Positions 16,691-26,500 of a stretch of DNA of 64,000 nt are shown in pieces (positions within the stretch are counted from its first letter, which is position 1; every line of letters starts with the position of its first letter). The stretch lies in assembly GCA_030622545.1 (NCBI GenBank), contig JAUXGA010000001.1, forward strand, positions 1 through 64,000, in the 5' to 3' direction. Below the pieces are notes generated by a model. The model was given only the letters and a program-made list of their open reading frames with translations. It was not told the origin of the DNA and did no database searches. Both the position numbers and the translations under genes were made by a program. The stretch is from a bacterium. Lineage in GTDB: Bacteria > Electryoneota > RPQS01 > DYHQ01.

Positions 16691-16718
16691 TTGACTTTCA
16701 TTCTTTAGATGCTATATT
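16691..16718 (+). promoter_or_regulatory. Promoter of the XRE-cupin regulator
   Basis: TTGACT (16691-16696), 16-bp spacer, TATATT (16713-16718); an overlapping TATTAT gives an 18-bp spacer. The near-palindrome CAGTTTAATATACTG lies about 22 nt downstream of the -10 box. Confidence 0.7.
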
Positions 16719-16767
16719 ATGGGGCACTAAAATGAACTCCCAGTTTAATATACTGTGACAGGTTCAC

Positions 16768-17304
16768 GTGAAGATAGGCGACCGAATTCGCAACCTTAGA
16801 ATTGCAAGTGATTTGACCCAGGAAGAGCTGGCGGAACGCGCTGATCTTACCAAGGGTTTCATTTCGCAATTTGAGCGGGACCATACCTCTATCTCGGTGG
16901 ACAGTCTCCTGGACATTCTTCAGGTGCTGAATGTCAAGGTCACGGATTTCTTTGCAGAAGACCCTGAAGAACCCATTATCTATCAGCTTGACCAGCGCAC
17001 GCCGCTCGCCGAAGAAGGGGTACAGTCTTTTGAATTACTTATTCCCGGTGCGACAAATCGTCGCATGGAACCGGCGCTGATGGAGTTAGCGCCGGGGCAG
17101 CGTTCCCGGACTTTGGAACCTTTTCAGGGTGAGGAGTTTGGTTTTGTGCTGCAGGGAATCGTGACGATTTGCTTTGGGACGAAATCGTATCAGGCTCGCG
17201 CGGGAGAGTGCTTCTATTTTGAAGCCACGAGGGAACACTGTCTCGAAAACAGCGGCAAGCGCCTTGCGAAGTTGATTTGGATGACAACACCACCGATGTT
17301 TTAG
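16768..17304 (+). CDS. XRE-family regulator with C-terminal cupin domain
   Basis: A 178-aa transcription factor. Residues ~3-60 are a helix-turn-helix of the Cro/CI type (LTQEELAERADLTKGFISQF). Residues ~105-175 are a cupin barrel (LEPFQGEEFGFVLQGIVTI; RAGECFYFEATREHCLENSG) that probably senses a small ligand. The same architecture is found in PuuR-type polyamine regulators of other bacteria. It stands directly upstream of a complete polyamine operon, so control of that operon by a polyamine or precursor is a sound inference. The start is GTG at 16768 with ACAGG in front; there is no ATG that keeps the whole HTH. A small hairpin with T run lies between this gene and speD, allowing separate expression. 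Confidence 0.93.
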   Translation: MKIGDRIRNLRIASDLTQEELAERADLTKGFISQFERDHTSISVDSLLDILQVLNVKVTDFFAEDPEEPIIYQLDQRTPLAEEGVQSFELLIPGATNRRMEPALMELAPGQRSRTLEPFQGEEFGFVLQGIVTICFGTKSYQARAGECFYFEATREHCLENSGKRLAKLIWMTTPPMF

Positions 17305-17351
17305 ATATTAGCGAAACGAAGCATTAGACAGAGATTTGGTGAAGGACAGTC

Positions 17352-17371
17352 GCGGGTATTTTCCCGTTTTT
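17352..17371 (+). terminator. Small hairpin with T run between the regulator and speD
   Basis: CGGG pairs with CCCG around TATTTT and is followed by TTTTT. The stem is only 4 bp, so it may end the regulator transcript partially or act as an attenuator for the polyamine genes. Confidence 0.5.
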
Positions 17372-17434
17372 CTAAAATAAGGATTCCTGAAGGAAGATTC
17401 ACCTCAGGTCGTTTATTGTAAGGAGAACAGAGAG

Positions 17435-17833
17435 ATGCAGGCTCTTGGTCGCCAGATTGTCGTCGAATACTACAATTGCAATCCGGAAAAGTTGAACGAT
17501 ACGGCGTTGATTAAGCGTGCGATGCGCGAAGCAGCGAACGCGTGCGGCGCTACGGTCGTTCAGGAAGCTTTTCATCTGTTTAATCCTCACGGTGTATCCG
17601 GTGTGGTAGTCATCGCTGAATCGCATCTGGCGATTCACACCTGGCCGGAATATGGATATGCCGCCGTGGATCTGTTTACCTGCGGGGAAGAGATCAATCC
17701 CGAGGTCGCTTTCGAGTATCTGCGGGATGCTTTGGAAGCAGGCAATTTTTCTGCGATGGAACTGAAACGGGGAATGCTGGAAGTCGCACGCGGCCAAAAG
17801 CTGCCGTTCAAACCTGAACCGGTGGCGACGTAA
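17435..17833 (+). CDS. speD: S-adenosylmethionine decarboxylase proenzyme
   Basis: A 132-aa pyruvoyl enzyme that makes decarboxylated AdoMet, the aminopropyl donor for spermidine. It belongs to the short bacterial/archaeal class. The self-cleavage site is E62-S63-H64 ([12 protein letters not shown]); Ser63 would become the pyruvoyl group, with His68 and Cys83 (FTCGEE) as the processing and catalytic residues. These positions are the same as in the Thermotoga enzyme. AAGGAGA stands in front of the ATG. The stop codon touches the start of the next gene, itself another pyruvoyl enzyme. Confidence 0.97.
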   Translation: MQALGRQIVVEYYNCNPEKLNDTALIKRAMREAANACGATVVQEAFHLFNPHGVSGVVVIAESHLAIHTWPEYGYAAVDLFTCGEEINPEVAFEYLRDALEAGNFSAMELKRGMLEVARGQKLPFKPEPVAT

Positions 17834-18301
17834 ATGATTTTTCCGATGCCGGATAAGTTTTTTCTTGTCAGTGGAAGCGCGGAAGGTCCGACATTCTTGA
17901 ACTCCTTTGATAACGCTCTCCTGGCGGCGGGTATCGGAAATACGAATCTTATCCGCATCAGCTCTATTCTTCCTCCCGGCGCACGTGAAATTCCGGCCAC
18001 CACGTTGCCCTTTGGGAGCCTCGTGCCGATGGCTTACACGAGCGAGAGCAGCGACGTCCCTGGAGAACTCATTGCAGCGGCGGTGGCGGTCGGCTTGCCC
18101 CAAGAAGAAGATCAGCCGGGAGTGATTATGGAACATCACATCCGCGGCTACGCTGAAGATTGCGAAGAAGTCGCCCGGCAATTAATTCGTTCAGCTTTCG
18201 AGAACCGGGGAATTGCCCTACAGGAGATTCGAAGTGTTGCCGTGGAAACAAAAGTGGTTAAATTGGCGACTGCTTTTGCTGGTGTTGTTTTGTGGAAGTG
18301 A
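17834..18301 (+). CDS. pdaD: Pyruvoyl-dependent arginine decarboxylase
   Basis: A 155-aa proenzyme that converts arginine to agmatine. It matches the archaeal/chlamydial PvlArgDC family in length and in the blocks LVSGSAEGPTFLNSFDNALL, RISSILPPGA and MEHHIRGYAEDCEE. Self-cleavage should occur between Ser43 and Ser44 (ISSIL). Glu119 in VIMEHH is in the position of the conserved acid. The ATG follows the speD stop with no gap. An inner ATG (17846) is possible but has no better ribosome site. With the agmatinase two genes later it supplies putrescine. Confidence 0.96.
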   Translation: MIFPMPDKFFLVSGSAEGPTFLNSFDNALLAAGIGNTNLIRISSILPPGAREIPATTLPFGSLVPMAYTSESSDVPGELIAAAVAVGLPQEEDQPGVIMEHHIRGYAEDCEEVARQLIRSAFENRGIALQEIRSVAVETKVVKLATAFAGVVLWK

Positions 18302-18358
18302 AGAGAGCCAAAGCGGTTCGCTATAGGATGCCGTTATTATTTATAGAGTTATCGATTA

Positions 18359-19192
18359 ATGGATTTGTGGTTTAACGAAGAATTTGTCCCCGGCCTGAGA
18401 GTCTCTTTCCGGGTTACAAAGACTTTGTATCAGGGCAAGAGTCGTTTTCAGAAGATTGATGTTATCGAAACGGAACGCTTCGGGCGTGTCCTGCTCTTAG
18501 ATGGACTTACCATGTTCACCAGTCAGGATGAATTCGTGTATCACGAAATGATTGTGCATCCTCCTTTATTGGCTCATCCCAATCCGAAGCGTGTGTGCGT
18601 TGTGGGGGGAGGAGATGGCGGAGTTATCCGGGAGATACTGAAGCATCCCGAAGTGGAATCTGTGGTTCTCTGTGAAATTGACGAGGAAGTCATCCGCGTC
18701 TGCAAGGAATTCTTTCCGGACATGGGGGCCTCGTTTTCGGATCCGAGAGTGACCGTGCAGATTGGAGACGCCGCGGAGTATATCCGCCCTCAAAAAGATG
18801 CATTCGATGTTATTCTGGGTGATACGACAGACCCAATTGGTCCTGCGGTCGTCCTATTCGAAGAACCTTTTTACGTCTCAGTGAAAAAGGCGCTGAAACC
18901 GAAGGGGATCTTTGTTGCGCAGATTGAGAGTGTTTTTATCTATGGAGATATCATTCCGAAAGTCACTCGCGCTCTCAGGAAGAATTTTCAGGATTGTCGC
19001 TTGTATGGAGCAACGGTACCCACCTATCCGACCGGTTATTGGAATTTCGTTTGGGCCTCCGATAATGTGAATCCCTTTGATGTGAATCAAGAGCGCCAGC
19101 GCCGGATTTGCGCAACGTGTCGTTACTATACACCGGAGCATCAGCGAGCTGCTTTTGTTCTGCCGGCTTTCGCAGCGGAGCTGCAGGCTTGA
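18359..19192 (+). CDS. speE: Spermidine synthase
   Basis: A 277-aa cytoplasmic aminopropyltransferase that joins putrescine and decarboxylated AdoMet. It has the N-terminal beta domain (FGRVLLLDGLTMFTSQDEF), the nucleotide-binding GGGDGG (83-88) and the active-site loop GDTTDPIGP with Asp155 and Asp158. Length is normal. It lies third in the polyamine operon, 57 nt after the arginine decarboxylase, and its TGA overlaps the UUG start of agmatinase (TTGA). The C-terminus carries a CATCRYY motif, known from many bacterial homologues. Confidence 0.96.
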   Translation: MDLWFNEEFVPGLRVSFRVTKTLYQGKSRFQKIDVIETERFGRVLLLDGLTMFTSQDEFVYHEMIVHPPLLAHPNPKRVCVVGGGDGGVIREILKHPEVESVVLCEIDEEVIRVCKEFFPDMGASFSDPRVTVQIGDAAEYIRPQKDAFDVILGDTTDPIGPAVVLFEEPFYVSVKKALKPKGIFVAQIESVFIYGDIIPKVTRALRKNFQDCRLYGATVPTYPTGYWNFVWASDNVNPFDVNQERQRRICATCRYYTPEHQRAAFVLPAFAAELQA

Positions 19193-20034
19193 GTGATTTT
19201 CTGAAGACAGCAGCCTATCTTGGAGCCTCTCAAGAATGCAAAGCTGCTCGTGTCGCTCTTTTTGGATGCCCGTATGACGGCACCGCCAGTTATCGAGCTG
19301 GAGCGCGATTTGGCCCCGCGGCAATTCGGGAAGCATCGCAGGTTCTGGAAACCTACGACCTCCGAACGAAAATTGATCTGGACAATTGCGCTTTTTGCGA
19401 TCTGGGGGATTTGGAAATCTCTCCGGGAGACAAAACCGGATCCCTCTCGCAAATCGAGACGGCAGCAAGGGATTTATTGGCCGAAGGGAAAATTCCTGCC
19501 GCTTTAGGCGGCGAACATTTGATTTCTTTGCCGCTTGTGAAAGCGGCGCATGCTCTTTTTTCTGATATGGTGCTTGTCCAATTTGATGCGCATTTGGATT
19601 TAAAAGACAAGTACTTAGGTGATCGTCTGAGTCATGCAACAGTCATGCGCCGTGTTGCGGACTTTCTACCTCCGTCACGGATTTTGCAGGTAGGCACCCG
19701 GTCAGGTACATTAGAAGAATACGAGTTTTCCAGAAAGTGCCGGAATTTGGAGGCTAACGCTGAGGACATCCCTCGCTGGATTTCCAACCGGCCTGTTTAC
19801 GTGACAGTGGACTTGGATGTGCTGGATCCGGCCGTTTTTCCGGGCACGGGAACGCCGGAACCGGGTGGTGTAAGTTATGGAATATTAGAAGATTGGCTTC
19901 TCTCGCTGACTGGACAAAACATCATCGGCTGGGATGTAGTCGAACTAGCCCCACATTGGGATCCTACCCATGTTTCGTCTATTGTTGCCGCCAAAGTCGT
20001 ACGTACACTTATGAGTCTTACGGCAGTCTGTTGA
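19189..20034 (+). CDS. speB: Agmatinase
   Basis: A 281-aa binuclear manganese ureohydrolase that converts agmatine to putrescine and urea. The six metal ligands are present: H110 (GGEH), D133, H135 and D137 (FDAHLD), D208 and D210 (VDLDVLDP). The ORF track starts at 19108 inside speE. TTG at 19189 is preferred: it overlaps the speE stop as TTGA, has GGAG 8 nt upstream and keeps the family's usual length. No urease or urea-using gene is visible in the window. Confidence 0.95.
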   Translation: MSDFLKTAAYLGASQECKAARVALFGCPYDGTASYRAGARFGPAAIREASQVLETYDLRTKIDLDNCAFCDLGDLEISPGDKTGSLSQIETAARDLLAEGKIPAALGGEHLISLPLVKAAHALFSDMVLVQFDAHLDLKDKYLGDRLSHATVMRRVADFLPPSRILQVGTRSGTLEEYEFSRKCRNLEANAEDIPRWISNRPVYVTVDLDVLDPAVFPGTGTPEPGGVSYGILEDWLLSLTGQNIIGWDVVELAPHWDPTHVSSIVAAKVVRTLMSLTAVC

Positions 20035-20116
20035 GTCGGGTGCTGTAATCTTCTATACAAACTATTGTTTTATTATTAACATAGGGTTTTTCAAAGCATT
20101 TGCTGAGAGGCAAGAA

Positions 20117-20158
20117 TCCGCAAGGCCGCGTCTGATAACCCTTCACGGGCATTGCGGA
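20117..20158. other. Hairpin after the polyamine operon
   Basis: TCCGCAA and TTGCGGA form a perfect 7-bp stem enclosing a GC-rich loop that may pair further. It lies 80 nt after speB and before the next promoter. There is no T run, so it is at best a Rho-assisted end or an RNA-stabilising hairpin. Confidence 0.45.
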
Positions 20159-20193
20159 ATTTAGACTTAAGTGAAAAAATTTAAACTTTTTAC

Positions 20194-20222
20194 TTGACAA
20201 ATTCTTTTTCATTCGTTATATT
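20194..20222 (+). promoter_or_regulatory. Strong promoter of the giant gene
   Basis: TTGACA (20194-20199), 17-bp spacer, TATATT (20217-20222), in an AT-rich surround. This is the best sigma-70-like promoter in the window. Confidence 0.82.
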
Positions 20223-20574
20223 TCAAAATCTTTATAGGATATAAACTTTCAGGAACTTAAGAGCAAGAACGCACCTCAGGACGGGCTCAGAGCCGCTTTG
20301 TGGTTGCGATAAGTGTGTTCGAAATAGTTCAAATGTCAACGGGGAAAATCGGAAGTCGTCCAGAGTGGCGTCTGTTCCTATTTGTTTTTAATTAAATAAC
20401 GGGATTATACGAATGATGAATTCACTACCCTCTTTATCGCCAGGAATCGGGCAGAAACTGCTTCACCTGTTGGGAAAACATAGCACCATTGGAAATCCCG
20501 TAGGGCACGGACGGAAGGTTCTCAGCCCTCGATCAGTCGAATATCGAAAAACTTCAAATAGTGAGGAGAGCTTC

Positions 20575-23500
20575 ATGATGAAATCCACAGCTCTTTTTCA
20601 TGTTTTTGTGCTAAGCGCGCTCATGGTCTGCCTTTTTGGCGGAGCAAGCGCCTTAGCTCAACCGGACATCATCATTGATGGCGGATTCATTGAGTGTGTA
20701 GAAGACACGGCCGGCACAACGCCAAACGGCGTTATCGACGAAGGCACTGACAGTGTGCGAGTGACGGTGTTTGCCGCAATACCTAACGGGAATACCGGCC
20801 CGTACAATCTCTGTTTCGAGGATTCCGTGGAGGCGGGACTCTGGCCAGTCCCGGGTTTGGGTGATTTCGACGCTTCTGTACCGCAGATTAGCTACTTGTG
20901 TAATCCCGTCACGCTCTACCGGATGGAGACTCAGGTAACGGCGAATATGGGATTGGACAGTCTCTACGATGCCGACAGCTGTCTGATTGTTGCGACCCTC
21001 ACCTTCCATCCGCAAAACCTCATCGCAAGCGCGGGTGATGCCGCGCTCTTCAGCGTTACAGTCAAGAGTAACGATGATCTGGATAATGGCCCCTGGTGTC
21101 GTTCTGATCCTTTGACGGTTGTCTTGCCCTGTTCGATCAATACGGTCACCGGCTGTGGAACCATTCTCTGGGACGAGTATGGTGGATTTCGCAATGACAA
21201 CATCGTTGCGATTGACGACTCGGTTTGGTGGGTGTTCGCAGCGGATACAGCCGATATGGACACGTTTTACATTGACTTCAGTTGTATTTCAAGTGATCTG
21301 GGCAGTGATAAAGTCCATTCCGGTTTCACTGGAAAGTATCGGGTCCATGCCTTGGATCTTTTGGAAAACAGTCTGACAGACACTTTTTTTGTGACTTACT
21401 GTGAATGGGATACTTTTTATGGTGATCTATCAACCACATGTTGGGATACCTGCTATGTACTTCGCTGGATAGACAACAATCCCCCGTCAACTTGTTTGGC
21501 CTGTTACGACTCTTGCCATATCGTAAACGGCAACTATATCCCGAATGATACGATGGGTTGGTGGCCTAATTACGGAAGCCCGTGGTGGCCCTATTTGGGA
21601 GTTGGAGACACGCTTCGAATTTTCTGGTCTATCGGTTACGCGGACACTTGTAATTATCCGCCGCTGTCCTCCTGCAGGGGTGACACGGTAGCATTGTGTA
21701 ATACGCTCGAAAGACTTCGGAATTTCGATGCGGCATGGATTGGTGTTGACTTCAGTGGTTTTGTGGACAGCTGTGGAGCCGATCCCACTTGGTGGCCGGT
21801 CAATAGTATTCCTGGCGGGACGAGTCCCTACATGGGCCCAGGTGACAGCCTGATTGCGCCCCACAAGATTTGGATTGGTGGTCCTGGTGGGTATGGTGGA
21901 ATTGAAGGCGATAGCTTGTTATGGGTAGATATCCCGATTGATATCGTCAATTGGCCTTTGATTCAATGCTGCATTGACCCGACGCTCGAAACCGGCAATG
22001 CGCCAGACCTCTACTTCATAGATGATGCGGGTAATGATTATGGACCTGAGGATTACCAGTGTGAATTCTGTATTGATAATGTGTGTCCTGATGGACCATT
22101 GGCGGACCTCAGGCAAGATACTCTGTGCCGCCGCTTCTCTCCTTATGACAGCACAGAAAATAGATGGTGGAGTATTTCTCCGGACTCGATTCGCGTCTGG
22201 CTCGACAGTCTCGATGCGGCTGGGAATCCGGACAGCTTGGAGAACCTCTTCCTCGTCGGTATTGACGTTCGTTCAGAACCGGATGAAATCACCGGCGATA
22301 TCGTAGCGGTATTGGATTGGTTCAATCCATTGTTGGCTCCTCAGTATATTCCTTTCGAAAGAGATACATGGCTCTTCCCTGAAGGACCATATGACAGCGC
22401 TGCATTTGACTGGTATGGCAAGCAGGGAACAGACAGTCTTGATCCATGGCTGGATCTGACAAATATCTGCCCGCTTGGGTTTAATGTAGGCCTCACGTAT
22501 GCCCGCTTTATGGACCGTGCAGGTAATAACTGCATTTGGGGATGGGATAACGATAGTACAACCGTTCTACCGAACTATACGCAACGCAACCGGATTCATG
22601 CCGTGGTGGATACCTGTATTCCGGATGTTGTGGTGCTCTCCGATACCCTGACGGTGATGAACATTGTGCTGGGCTCAGGAGCCCCCGTACCGATTGGTCC
22701 GGAAACTGGCTATCCGACCTATCAGTGGACTACCGGTGATGAAGACCCGATTCTCCGATTCCGTCCGGAACGGTTCTTTGATCAGGGCTTGCACGATTCG
22801 TGTTTGGTTGAGAGACTCTTTGCCCACGTTCTCGTCGAGCGCGTCGTCGAATTCGGTTGTGGTACATGGCCGAATCCCGATGATACCGCTGGCTTCTACT
22901 CCCATGAGGATTCGACGGACGGCTCGGCCACTTGGCTATGGTCTCCGATTGATTTCTACGCCAATGATGTGAACGGACCTATAATTCAATTCCATTGGGG
23001 ACACGAATTCCCCGGCGGTGGATACCTAAATGATGGACTGTATCGTCTGGAGTTGCAGATATTAGACGACGCCGGTATGATATATACAGACCCGTGCTAC
23101 GTCTGGCTGAACGGTACAGGTCCGTGCTTTGATACGGTTCGAGTGGCAGGCCCGGATACCGCGTGTGCGCTGCACTTCTTCACCGATGATACGATGTGCG
23201 TCTATATTGTAACGGACACAACGGCGGAATTTGTGGAAGTTGACTGGAGTTGTATCCCCAACCTGAATACGGATTGCACCTTTGTACATACCGTCTCTTA
23301 TGATTCGACTCATATCGCAGGCGGTCTGGCGGAGTGGATGGTCTGTATTGAAGGTATTCTTGCGGACTATATTGATACCGTTGATACCGACAACAACCAT
23401 TACGAACTTGATTCTCTGGCACAAAAGGGTGTTTGTGACACCAATGATTGTGGATTACAGACGATTGGTGTTTACGCGTGGGATAGTGACAGTGTGATGT

Positions 23501-26500
23501 CCAGGTATTATCAGGTTGATTGCCATCAGATACCCGACGGTTGTCAGGAAGCCATTCTGGGCTTGACGCCGTGTCCGCGTATTGTATCCGGTCACCCAGA
23601 ATTCTTCTTCTATAATCCGGATACTATGGCGGCTGATTCTGCGGCGAATCTTGGCTTCCCGTGGGGGCCTGAACCCGATTGGAATGCCATATCTCCCGGT
23701 AACCTGGACCATGCCTACAGCGCGTCACTCAACTGGGCGCAGGATAATGTTCAGGATACCGTCTTCATGCGAGTATTGATCGACTCTCTGACCATTAATG
23801 CCCTCGGTGGAGATACGATTGAAATCTCCATCCGGAATGATAATGAAACACCGACGCGCGAACGCGTGATTCGGCGACCGCTCTATCATCAGCCCGACAC
23901 ATTGGCGAACAACTCGATCTATCACGGTCGTTTGACGCGCTACTACAATCCCGCCGATGGGCTCCTGACCCCGTACTTCCAGTTTATCTATATGTGGAAC
24001 GGAACCTGGTTTATCAGCGGCGGCATGGACTCGATTGAGATGGTTGATTTCAATAAACAGGATACCGTGCTTGTCACCGTCACAGTGATTGACAGCAACG
24101 ATGCTCTTGAATGCGACTCCGTCTTCGCCGATCTGGATGTTGACAATATCAACCCGGAATTCTATGATTGGACGGGTATAGCAGCCGGAACTCGGGATCC
24201 GAACACCGGTTCGACGCCTTCTGTGTGGAATCTGGGTGTGGATAATGACTGCGGTTTCCGTTTCGGTGAGGGCGATACCTTCAAGCTGAAAGTGAAGCTT
24301 TCCGAATCGGTTCATTTTGATTCGGCAGCCTATCCGAATACGGATGGCTCATGGCGTGATCCGGGTACAGGCGAATGGAAGCTTACTCGGAACTGGCAGA
24401 TTTCGGCGATTGACAACATGACAGAAGACCTTCTGATTGTTGCCGGTGATACGATAAAGGTCTGGCTGGATGAAGTCATTGAAGATTCCGTCGCGTATGA
24501 TTCATCCTATTATACCTTAATAGGTCGCTTTACGAACATTCCGGATGACTATTGCAATACGAATGTTAATCTGTTGATTCGTTCCGCGTGGGATCAGGCA
24601 GGGAACCCCGGTCGCTATAACAACCCTGTCTATACGGATGCCTATGAAGCGGATGCTTGTGAAGATACATCGTTCGCGATTTACATCGTCAATATCGATC
24701 CGTTTATTATCGGATGTCCGCTGGTTTGGAATCTGACGGATTCTATTCCGGGTTGGATTGCGCCGGAAGACCTGGATGTCGAGGTCATCGCAAGTATTAT
24801 CGAGACTCCGGAAGTCTGGGCGTGCACGCTCGGAACGATACCGGATTCGATTCAGCATATCCGCGGTAACTTCCAGCAAATTACGGATGATCCGAATCCG
24901 TGGTTGAATGCGGACTCCGTAGGTGCTTGGTATCTGTGGGCGGATACATCAGTTTGTGATTCGCTCGAATTCTGGGCGCGTGATTACTACTGGTGGCTCG
25001 TTGCGGACTCTTCGGATCTGGCGACGATCCATTGTGATGGCGATACGCTTGACTTCTGGATCCGCTTCAATACATTTGGTGGCGCATCAGACACCGGCTT
25101 CTTCGACGAATGCGTGCAGGTGGATGTCAACGAGCCGGTGTGGGTCAATGCCTGGGCAGAGGATACAGCCGGTACAATGGAGATTACCGACACGACTTGC
25201 GCTGATCCACATGCCCCGATCATTCTGTGGGCCAATTTCACAGATGATATGATCGATTGTCCCACTGGCAACGGCCTTGGAGTGGTTGACACTTTAATTT
25301 GGGCAGATATTAGCGGAATTACGGGCGACACTACTGACACGAAGGTAGCGCCGGATTCGATTTGGCCAGATCTTGGGGTTCCTCCTTATGGATATGCTTT
25401 CTGGACCGTAATACCGGATACGGCTTTCTGGTGCCATGCCGAGACGCTTGTTACATGGGACGCGCTCGCATTGACAGACTCGATTGGGCATTATGACCGC
25501 GAGCTCTTCTTCCGGGATACTCTTTGCTTCCATAGCGATTGTATGCCGCCGGTGTTTGACTACGCGGTAGCGGGTTGTGATACAGATACCGTTACCGTGC
25601 CGACTCCCACTTGTGTTAATATGCCGATTTATGGTTATTTAAGCCCCGGCAATCCGATCTATCTGCTTGCTTGCTTCAATGATCCGGATACCGACTCGAG
25701 TCTTGGAATCGATTCTCTTTGGGTGGACCTCAGCGAACTCGACATGACGACGTCGGGCTGGATTGCGGCGGAGGATACCTGTTGGGCGGATTCCTTCTAT
25801 ACTGTTTGTGGATATTGGGGCTACACGACTTCTTATGTTCTGAACCAGCCGTTTGATAATCTCGATACAGCGTGGGTCTGGTTCAAAGCTATGGACAACT
25901 TTGGTAATGTGGATTCCTTCCATGTTGCCATAGGTGTCATAGATACACTTCCGCCGATTGTGGACTTCATTTACACGATCGGAGACGACTCCGTCCGAGC
26001 CTATGTTACACCGGCGGACGAACATGTAACGGTTTACGCAGATCTCATTCCGGGTGATACCTATATGGCCAGCGGGCCCAAGGACGTTTGGGCGGACTTC
26101 TCTCGCTTCATGTGCGACTCCGCGCAGCGTGCGGGATATGACACGCTCTACGCTGACTTGGTTTATGAGACATCTCCGGGTAACTGGCGAGCCTTCTGGG
26201 GTTACGACTCCCTCTATTATGTATCTCTTGGATACAATTCTATCACTCCGTTCTTCCTCCATGTTTGCGACAGTCTCCACATGCCGGCCAATCTGTCGCC
26301 ACCGGATGGACCGGATCCGATCGGTCTCGATGTCGGTGCGGAAGGCTTATACGACACTCTATGGGTCCATGTGACCGACTCGGCTTGCAATGTCGGTACT
26401 CATTATAATATCTTTGAAATCAGCGGCGGTGATTCGACCGTACCGGATGTGGATTCCGTCTGGGTAATGACGAACCGCTGCGATACAACGTTAGGTTTCA

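Larger units (their letters stand above)
16327..16767. other. Divergent intergenic region between fetA and the XRE-cupin gene
   Basis: About 440 bp without a gene. It contains dispersed repeat copy 3 (16421-16492), an AT-rich middle with no recognised element, and the promoter of the XRE-cupin gene at 16691-16718. Just before the GTG start, CAGTTTAATATACTG (16741-16755) is a near-palindrome that could be an operator of the regulator itself. This is a weak suggestion. Confidence 0.55.
20035..20574 (+). promoter_or_regulatory. Intergenic region and long 5' leader of the giant gene
   Basis: About 540 bp. The first part has a 7-bp perfect inverted repeat TCCGCAA/TTGCGGA (20117-20158) without a T run. 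A consensus promoter follows at 20194-20222. The predicted transcript then has a ~345-nt leader to the signal-peptide start at 20575. The leader contains short hairpins such as GGCTCAGAGCC and GCAGAAACTGC, and an in-frame ATG at 20413 preceded only by a weak GGGA. I could not match it to a known riboswitch. Confidence 0.6.

Noticed and set aside
20270-20540. Possible cyclic-di-GMP or other riboswitch in the giant gene's leader
   Set aside because: I looked for the conserved GEMM core and other common aptamer cores and could not match them.
20413-20574. Early ATG of the giant gene
   Set aside because: Only a weak GGGA precedes it and it would place 54 residues before a clear signal peptide, while 20575 has GAGGAGA at the right distance. 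It is kept only as a possible regulatory start.
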